Assembly (NCBI GenBank): GCA_028713325.1
Contig: JAQTON010000003.1
Span: forward strand, 105,368 to 169,367
DNA from: Candidatus Altimarinota bacterium
GTDB lineage: Bacteria > Patescibacteriota > Gracilibacteria > BD1-5 > UBA2023
Direction: 5' to 3'
DNA length: 64,000 nucleotides
Shown: positions 57,257 through 64,000 of the stretch, in pieces
Layout of the letters: each line of letters starts with the position of its first letter
How positions within the stretch are numbered: position 1 is the stretch's first letter
Position numbers and translations under genes: made by a program
Notes under the pieces: model-generated
The model's input: the letters and a program-made list of their open reading frames with translations, nothing else
What the model was told of the DNA's origin: nothing
Database searches by the model: none

Positions 57257-58897
57257 ATGGCTTCCTCTCCTGAATTCAATTCATTTGAGCACCCCTCTTT
57301 TGAGCGGATGTGAGCGGGTTTTGAGTGAGTAAAAGAGCCACTTCCAGAATTACGAGAAGCAACGCCAGAAGAGATACAAAAGAGCAAAGAGCATAATACA
57401 CTCGCAAATCGTCTGTATCAACAAAATTCGATAACAGAAGCGTTGCTCCGTTCCAATTTCGAAGAAGGGTTTAATAAAAACCTTGATACTATCTGGAGAA
57501 CCGGTGAGATTACAGATTATTCATGAGATAAAGAAAAATCTCCTCATATTCAACCAAAAGAAATTCTGAAAGAGCCAGAAGTTATAACTTTCTCTGAGAA
57601 GCCACAAATGAAGATAGAAAAGCAATTAAAGAGTCCCGATACTCCCGAAGAGAAAGAAAAACTCACCACCTATGCAGAACTCTCGGACCTCGCCTATGTG
57701 GATTTCGTAAGTGTTCCCGATCCAAAAGATCTCACGAAAACCACGGAAAGGATATCCAGTGTCCGTCTTGATCCGCTCTCCTTCCCAAACCTCAAGATGA
57801 TTACTGAAGGAAGGATGCCGGAGAAACCAACGGAAGACGAAAGAATTATCATAGCGTATCTGGATAAACACAAAAGCAATGATAGAAACAACCCGACAGA
57901 ACAATGAATATTACGAGCAAGGAATGATAGAGAAATAGCTCCTGATATTAGCCAAATCCTTCGTGTTACTTCCCTATGATCAAAGCAATATAACGGAAAA
58001 CCTCAATATGCAAGTCTCGATGGAAAGTATCAACAAACAACGATGATTGATGTAAATCCAAACCTTCCACCTGTATCAAAGACTCCAAATACCGAAATAA
58101 TGACAGCTAAAGATTTTAGGATAGTCGATGCGATGGAGTATCTCAGAACCGTTAGAGCGGAACAGGCATCAAAAACATTAGAAACCATTACTAAAGAGAA
58201 AGGATATACAATAGTGGATTATTTCCCGAATGAAATAAAGAAAGACAAGACCTCTTCGGGATTCGGAGCGATATGTCTGGAAGACAAGGAAGGAAATATA
58301 TCCTTTGCCATACGATGAACGGATGTAATAGCATGGATTATACCAGAGCCAAGAGACGCTGCTGCTGATGCTAAACTTGCATTATGACAAGTTCCCGAAA
58401 ATCAAACCAAAGACCTCATAGCATTCTTCGAAAGGAATCTAACAAACCTCAAAGAGGGTCAGAAAGTGAATATCACAGGCCATTCTCTCGGAGGAGCTCT
58501 CACACAGATTGCAAGTATCATGTATGCCGAAAGAGTGGGAGAATCGTATACATTCAATTCCCCGTGAGCAAAGAAACTTGCTATCAATCCAGAAGGGAAA
58601 TCAGAGATAATACGGCAAAAATTTGAAAAATTCAAGGTTTTCGAGTATAATAGAGGAAATGAAGCATCTGTAGAAAATAGGATGACGAATGTAAGTGGGA
58701 TAAAATGACCGTCTATTATATCAAATCTTGGAGAAGATATCGGTTACTACGAGATATTACTTAAAAAACTTGAGAGTCATTCAATAGCGAAAACTGTAGA
58801 ATATATTGAAAACGATGCAACAAACGAAGAGTTACAGAGACATTATGTATGACCTGATAAAAAGGAGAAAAAGAAAGAAAGGGAGAAATATAATTAG
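57257..58897 (+). CDS. Class-3 lipase-like alpha/beta hydrolase
   Basis: 546 residues, ten or more TGA-Gly codons. A charged N-terminus (LPELREATPEEIQKSKEHNT) precedes a hydrolase domain: YAELSDLAY (~140), ISFAIRGTD (oxyanion region), nucleophile elbow GHSLGGALTQIAS at 408-420 and YTFNSPGAKKL, the Lipase_3/DUF2974 order. Glycines in IRGTD and NSPGA are TGA. No signal peptide seen. Could act on lipids; substrate unknown. Basic tail PDKKEKKKEREKYN. Confidence 0.75.
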
Positions 58898-58921
58898 TAT
58901 TCTATTTAATTACAATTCTTT

Positions 58922-59845
58922 ATGTCACTCGATCAAATCAGCCTCGCTCCTCCACCATCCGTGGAACAGGCAACAAAAAAGCCCACTCCTTCAGTGAAGG
59001 ATATTACCGAGAATATGAATGCTCGTCTTTCTTGAATACGTTTAGAGCTTCCAAAGACAAAGGAGGAAAGAGAACGTGCAGTATATAATGCTGTGATAAA
59101 TAACACATTCAAGGAAGAGATGGAGAAGAATGAGTATCCACAATGAATTACTATAAAGTTCATTAAGGAATGAGTTTTCAGTATGACCGATAATGAAACA
59201 GGGAATGTCAATTACTATTTGGAAGAAGATGGAAGTATTATTCTTGGTATAGCCGCAATTCACCATCGACAAGGTATGGATAATGGGAAGACTCTTGCTG
59301 ATTTATGATTAAGAGAAATCAAAAATGGTCATAAGTATAGGGTATATCGTTTGAACGGAAAAGAGCTATGAAATGAGGTTAATCAAGAAACCGAAGAGTG
59401 ATACGAAATGTGGAACGATGCTATGTTCCATACGGATATATACCGAATAGTTTCTCTCCTCAAAACACCGGTGGAGTTGGATGAGGGATGGATAGATGGC
59501 CTTGCGGAAGATGGTTCTCTCCGTTTTCAGGATCTCGAAGCATTGAAAGCAAAATGAGCCATAGATGAAACGGTATTCCAATACGGTATTCAAGCACTTC
59601 AAAAGATTCTTCCGTCGCAATGTAATCCAAATGACCCTATCGCAGGACGACTTGCGAAATACGGAGATATGTATACTCTGAAAACTGATCCTAAAACCGG
59701 AAAGTTATCAGAGACAAGAACCATGTCAATACACGAAAGTGACCTGAAAGAGTACCTAAGAAAATGATATATCATCCCCGAACTCGCTAAACAATGTTTT
59801 CAATTACTTCCGAAAGAGAGAAGAGATATTAGCAACGAAAGATAG
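58922..59845 (+). CDS. 307-residue hypothetical protein
   Basis: MSLDQISLAPPPSVEQATKK... soluble, acidic, with seven or more TGA-Gly codons. Segments: KEEMEKNEYPQGITIKFIKE, DGSIILGIAAIHHRQGMDNG, IPELAKQCFQLLPKERRDI. No family recognised. Starts 24 bases after the lipase-like gene and shares its codon style, suggesting the two are functionally linked. Confidence 0.6.
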
Positions 59846-59884
59846 TTTTATAGCCCTTTAAATAATCTAAAGAAAAAGAATTTT

Positions 59885-61837
59885 CTATTTCTTCTTCCTC
59901 ATCGCGAGTAACTCATCCCGAATCTCTCCGGCAAGCTCGAAGTCGAGATTTGCGGAGGCGATATCCATTTCGAGTTCCAGTCGCTTGATGCGGGTTTTTG
60001 GATTCTCCCCTCGCATCGTATCATCGTCATGAAGTTTTTTGCCTTTAAGTCCCGTGTCCTTGATTCGCGAGACGATGGTTTCCGGAGTGATGTCATGATC
60101 CAGATTGTATTGATGCTGAATGGCACGTCTCTTGTAGGTGATGTCTATCGCCTCATCCATAGCAGTGGAATGCCTCATCTTGTGCGAATACATCACGACA
60201 TACCCATGTACATTACGTGCCGCACGACCGATGATCTGGAGGAGGGATGAAGTGGAGCGGAGGAATCCGATCTTCTCGGCGTCGAGTATCCCGATGAAGG
60301 AGACTTCGGGGAGGTCGAGTCCTTCTCGGAGGAGATTGACTCCGACGATTCCGTCGGTTTTCCCGAGACGCAAATCTCGAAGAATTTCCAGTCGTTCGAT
60401 GGTCTCGATTTCCGAGTGGAGATAGCGAACTTTGACTCCGTTCGATGATAGATATTCCGCGAGTTCTTCGGAGGATTTCTTGGTGATGGTGGTGATCAGA
60501 AACCGCTCTCCCCGTTTTATAGTCTCCTGGATATGTCTCATGAGACTGTCCGCCACGTATTCCATGTCTTCTATACTGATTTCTGGATCGAGAAGCCCCG
60601 TTGGTCGGATAATTTGTTCTATCGTGGCTTCAGAATGAGCTGCTTCGTACTTGGACGGAGTCGCAGAAACGAATATGGTTTGTCCGATTTTTTTCTCGAA
60701 TTCTTTGAATTGCAATGGCCTATTCTCAAAAGCCGAGGGGAGACGAAAACCGTTGTCGATCAGGTTTTCCTTGCGGGCTCGGTCACCCGCGTACATTCCC
60801 CCGATTTGGGGAATACTAATATGACTCTCATCGATAAAAGTCATAAATCCTTTCGGAAAAAAGTCGATGAGCGTGGTCGGACTGCTTCCGGGCAGTCGTT
60901 TAGAGAGATACATAGAATAATTCTCGATCCCGTTCACATACCCGACTTCCTGCATCATCTCCAAATCATATTCAACTTTGGTTTTCAGTCGTTCGATTTT
61001 CACGAAATCGTTCTGGGATTTGAAAAATTCGAGGCGTGCATCGAGCTCTTCTTTGATTTTCGGAATCACCTCCTCGATGGTGATGCTCGATGAGATGAAA
61101 TGTTTGGCGGGAAATATCGTGATTTCCTCAAAAGAAGTGATGATTTCATTGGTGATCGGAACTTTTTGCACGATCCGCTCGATGTCGTCCCCGAAGAATT
61201 CGATGGAATAAAAAAGTTCGGAACTCGCCGGAAATATATCGAGCGTATCGCCCTGAATCCGAAAATTCCCGGGTTTGAAATCGGTCTTGGTGCGTTTGAA
61301 CTGGAGTTGTACGAGATTTGTAATAATCGAATCTATGGTTTCCTTCCCGTTTTTATGAATTTTCAAAATCTGTGCCTCGTACTCCTCACGCTCCCCGATA
61401 CCGTAGATGCACGAAACGGATGCCACGATGATGACGTCTTTTCTCGATAGGAGGCTTTCGGTCGCGGCATGGCGGAGACGATCGATCTCCTCATTGATGG
61501 TTGCCTCTTTCTCGATATAGGTTCCCGTTTTCACGATAAACGCTTCGGGCTGGTAGTAGTCGTAGTACGAGACGAAATAGTGTACGGCATTCTCCGGAAA
61601 GAATTCCTTGAACTCCTGAGCAAGCTGAGCCGCAAGGGTTTTATTGTGGGCGATGACGAGAGTCGGTCGCTGAATCTTCTCGATGATATTCGCCATCGTA
61701 AAAGTCTTTCCTGATCCGGTGACCCCGAGGAGCGTTTGGAAGTTTTTCCCCTCTTCGAGTCACTGGAGAAGGCCCGCAATCGCCTCAGGTTGGTCTCCCG
61801 CAGGGGTGTATTTTGCATGAAGTTTGAATGGAGGCAT
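59885..61837 (-). CDS. uvrB: UvrABC system protein B
   Basis: 650 residues; damage-verifying helicase of nucleotide excision repair. FKLHAKYTPAGDQPEAI at the start, Walker A LGVTGSGKTFT (~38-48), the beta-hairpin YYQPEAFIVKTGTYIEKEATINEEIDRLRH, TFIDESHISIPQ, motif V/VI REGLDLPEVSFI and IGRAARN, and the C-terminal UVR helix pair. Start ATG 61837. One TGA (61760, Gly in LLQGLEEGKNF). Convergent with the 307-residue gene. Confidence 0.95.
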
Positions 61838-61899
61838 GAGATTCAATGAAGAATTAAGAATGAAGAAAAAGACGAATAGAGGGAATAGTAATGCTTGAT

Positions 61900-62355
61900 T
61901 TACTTTTGTACTTCTCTGAGCACTTTCTCGGCATGTCCGTTCACTTTGACATCGCGCCATGCTTTGATGACACCCCCTTTACTGTTCAGGAGAAAAGTGG
62001 AACGAATCGTCCCGACATAGGTTTTGCCATAGTTTTTCTTCTCTCCGATAACCTCAAACTGATTATGGAGTGATTTATCGGTATCGGAAATGAGGTCGAT
62101 GCCGAGCCCGCAGCTTTCATGAAACTTTTTATGAGACGCTTCGTTATCAGCGGATACTCCGATAATTTGGACTCAGAGGGCTCTAAAATCTTCTCTCCGG
62201 CGAGTAAAATCTTGTGCTTCCAGAGTACACCCAGGAGTATTGTCGGCTGGATAGAAATAGAGAATGGTTCGAGGAGCTTCCGTAAGCATCATCTCCAGAC
62301 TTTTGAATTCAGTAACCCCATTCGGGTGAACGATCCGGTACATAGTGGTTCTCAT
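61900..62355 (-). CDS. bcp: Peroxiredoxin, BCP type
   Basis: 151 residues; reduces hydroperoxides with thioredoxin-like donors. YFYPADNTPGCTLEAQDF contains the peroxidatic Cys in PGCT and the conserved Thr. Also GVQIIGVSADNEASHKKF, LISDTDKSLHNQFEVIGEKKNYGKTYVG and RSTFLLNSKGGVIKAWRDVKVNGHAE. TGA 62173 is Gly. A resolving cysteine may be in HESCGLG. Upstream of uvrB; the N-terminus is short. Confidence 0.92.
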
Positions 62356-62384
62356 AATAGAAGGGGATTATAAAGTAACTCCCT

Positions 62385-62412
62385 AGTATAGATTTTTTCC
62401 CCTAATTTGCAA
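62385..62412 (-). promoter_or_regulatory. Promoter of bcp
   Basis: Minus strand TTGCAA (62407-62412), 16 bp, TATACT (62385-62390), 29 bases before ATG. Confidence 0.65.
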
Positions 62413-62574
62413 GGAGAAAATATCTTAAAAATTATTGTTTTTGTATCAATGAAATTGATATTTGTGACTTTCTTTCTATTTATAGGAATCTTTAAAAAAA
62501 TCTTCTGACTGGAATTTTCTTGCATTATTTATATATTTACGTATAAAGATATTCTTAATGTGTAATTTTTTCGT

Positions 62575-63663
62575 ATGAATTTTCCAAATTTCATCCCGAA
62601 TTGAAAACCGTTCACCGGGGTAGATTCCGAAGAAGTGACATCTTGCAAAAAAGCCGTAGCACAGATTTTCTCCGATAGGGCAGAGAAGGTCGACTCTTTC
62701 GTCTGGGATACACTCGATAATTCCAGTCATATTTTGCCTGAGTTTTACAGTACCCCTGAGAGAGTAAACTTTGCTTCTGAGTATTACGATGAACACATCT
62801 CAGACGAGGACTGAATCCGTCCAATATTAGAAAATCCTTCTGCATCAACCTTCCGACTTCTCGCAAAATATCCGGGTATCGTCGAAACCCTCCTCGAAGA
62901 AAATCAGAAAATCCAATTTGAGAAACTCTCACCGAGTACGAAAATGGATATTCTTTTTTCCGGGTACTACGATTACTGCCTCTCTTATAACAGAGATAGT
63001 GGTGTTTATAACGGAACAAAACAGTATCAAATCATTCAAAACATCCACGGGGATGTCACTCTCAGAGGTATTCCTTATAAAAAGGATGTTCAAGGCGACT
63101 TATTTCCAAGTACAAAACCTTCAGTAATAGAATTGGAGGAGGATGTTTCCGAGTGAATCCATATGTATCAGGAAACAACTTCGTTATTTATAGGACTTTG
63201 CATTCTCTATAAGCGGGCTTGAGAATCCAAAGAAGCACTTCTGCAATTTATCGATTCTCTCTCCAATGCCCGTTCTCGCACTCCAAATGCAGCGGATGTG
63301 GGACTCAATAACAGTACGGTACATTTTGCACAAAATCAGCTCGCCGAAGAGCCTCTCGGATACGATACAACCGGGCAATACGAATATACGTCGCTTTTCA
63401 TTTATTCATGACATTCTTCCGAAAGACACCCTCAGATAGCCATTCATCAGTCAAAAAGTCTTGTTACTCTGGTAAGTGGTCCAAGCGGGGAAATCCAGTT
63501 CGGAAAAGATATGTTTTTTACTCCCAGATTCGAGATTCCTTTGGAAGATATTTTCGGGATTCTCCTCCTTCTCCATAGATTCCCCGGACGAAGCGGTGCG
63601 ACGAATAGGGAACTCCTTCGGGTATTTGTGGACGAATATTCTTCTGTTAATGTCAAAAATTAA
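62575..63663 (+). CDS. 362-residue hypothetical protein
   Basis: MNFPNFIPNGKPFTGVDSEE... soluble, helix-rich, TGA-Gly codons at 62605, 62815, 63154, 63220 and 63409. Segments TFRLLAKYPGIVETLLEENQK, SGYYDYCLSYNRDSG and GRSGATNRELLRVFVDEY near the C-terminus. No signal peptide, no family recognised. Followed by a strong terminator. Confidence 0.6.
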
Positions 63664-63700
63664 ATAAAGTTCCTTAGTTTTTTGGTAGTATGAATTACCC

Positions 63701-63741
63701 AAAAATCCCCGAGGTCTCTTTTGGAGGTTCGGGGATTTTTA
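63701..63741 (+). terminator. Intrinsic terminator
   Basis: Twelve-bp stem AAAAATCCCCGA (63701-63712)/TCGGGGATTTTT (63729-63740) with a 16-base loop. Confidence 0.85.
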
Positions 63742-63820
63742 TCGAAAGGGAATAGGTACTCGTTCACGGACTTAACTGAACATCTTAAAGTGATTTCCTG
63801 AGGATATGTTTGAATATGTT

Positions 63821-63848
63821 TTGTATGTACGGAAGTTTTGAATATAAT
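63821..63848 (+). promoter_or_regulatory. Promoter of the window-end gene
   Basis: TTGTAT (63821-63826), 16 bp, TATAAT (63843-63848). The -10 region is duplicated 21 bases on (TATAATAAAAGCAT twice). Confidence 0.6.
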
Positions 63849-63879
63849 AAAAGCATATTACCCTATAATAAAAGCATCT

Positions 63880-64000
63880 ATGGTAAAAGTACTCGATAGA
63901 CAAGAGGATATAATCATAGTAAAAGTTCCTGCGACCTATCTTCCCCTTCTGAGAAGAATCGAGAGAAACGAAAGAAAAACTCAACTTTTTTCTGATTCCA
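63880..64000 (+). CDS. N-terminal part of a gene cut by the window end
   Basis: Forty codons are visible: MVKVLDRQEDIIIVKVPATY... then LPLLRRIERNERKTQLFSDS. The layout of a short strand followed by a basic helix is common in small antitoxin or regulator proteins, but too little is present to name it. Promoter with duplicated -10 lies just upstream. Confidence 0.5.
   Translation, partial: MVKVLDRQEDIIIVKVPATYLPLLRRIERNERKTQLFSDS

Overview
ORGANISM AND GENETIC CODE. The window reads as a chromosomal piece of a Candidate Phyla Radiation (Patescibacteria) bacterium of the Gracilibacteria/Absconditabacteria type, in which UGA is read as glycine (translation table 25). The evidence is internal. 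With UGA as a stop, many core genes appear shattered; with UGA as Gly they become full length, and the UGA codons fall on invariant glycines: three in the adenylate kinase P-loop, one in the TilS PP-loop SGGPDS, one in the HemW motif GVNRLSLG, one in an EcoRI-type methyltransferase, two in 6-phosphogluconate dehydrogenase. Every CDS below uses UAA/UAG as the only stops. The tRNA-Trp has a plain CCA anticodon, so UGA is not Trp.

LAYOUT. 0-4.1 kb (+): end of atpG, a STAS protein, RNase HI, rnpB (RNase P RNA), adk, hemW, tRNA-Thr, with two tiny Cys-rich proteins on the minus strand. 4.1-13 kb (-): two large exported proteins (beta-propeller; RlpA-like/CAP fusion), then a six-gene run ending tilS-dprA. 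13-18 kb: PilB-like ATPase and the whole oxidative pentose phosphate branch (zwf, pgl, convergent gnd). 18-32 kb: gmk, serS, recA, proS, hisS, a LysM/transglycosylase-like protein, tRNA-Trp, tsf, rpsB. 32-39 kb (-): an 884-residue exported protein and a class A penicillin-binding protein. 39-47 kb: an AT-richer accessory island with a DUF262/HNH protein, an EcoRI-type methyltransferase with an elaborate leader, DUF2188, a Cas2-like small protein, a LexA-like repressor, an 823-residue unknown and RhuM. 47-56 kb: LCP wall ligase, TIM-barrel protein, regulator, L25, two type IV pilin-like proteins flanking a RelE-type toxin-antitoxin pair. 56-64 kb: Fic protein, class-3 lipase-like protein, unknowns, uvrB, peroxiredoxin.

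HOW THE GENES FIT. Housekeeping functions (translation, DNA repair/uptake, pentose phosphate NADPH supply, wall assembly) are interleaved with surface machinery (PilB-like ATPase, prepilins, RlpA/CAP, beta-propeller, LCP, PBP) and possible interaction or conflict proteins (Fic, lipase, RelE, RhuM, R-M-like pair), which suits a small, host-attached cell.

MOST INTERESTING SIGNALS. Long inverted-repeat elements with conserved cores and variable stems occur in intergenic DNA: one family sits upstream of both serS and hisS, a second lies between a stop codon and the next start at two distant loci, and a single third type lies near rplY. They look like undescribed structured RNAs. Others are a pseudoknot-capable leader ending in a terminator directly before the methyltransferase start codon, a membrane-anchored EF-Ts N-terminal paralogue beside tsf, a palindromic repeat inserted in frame in a prepilin leader, and a recurring promoter layout (TTGnnn, 16 bp, TATAAT-like). 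All calls come from reading the sequence; no database search was run.
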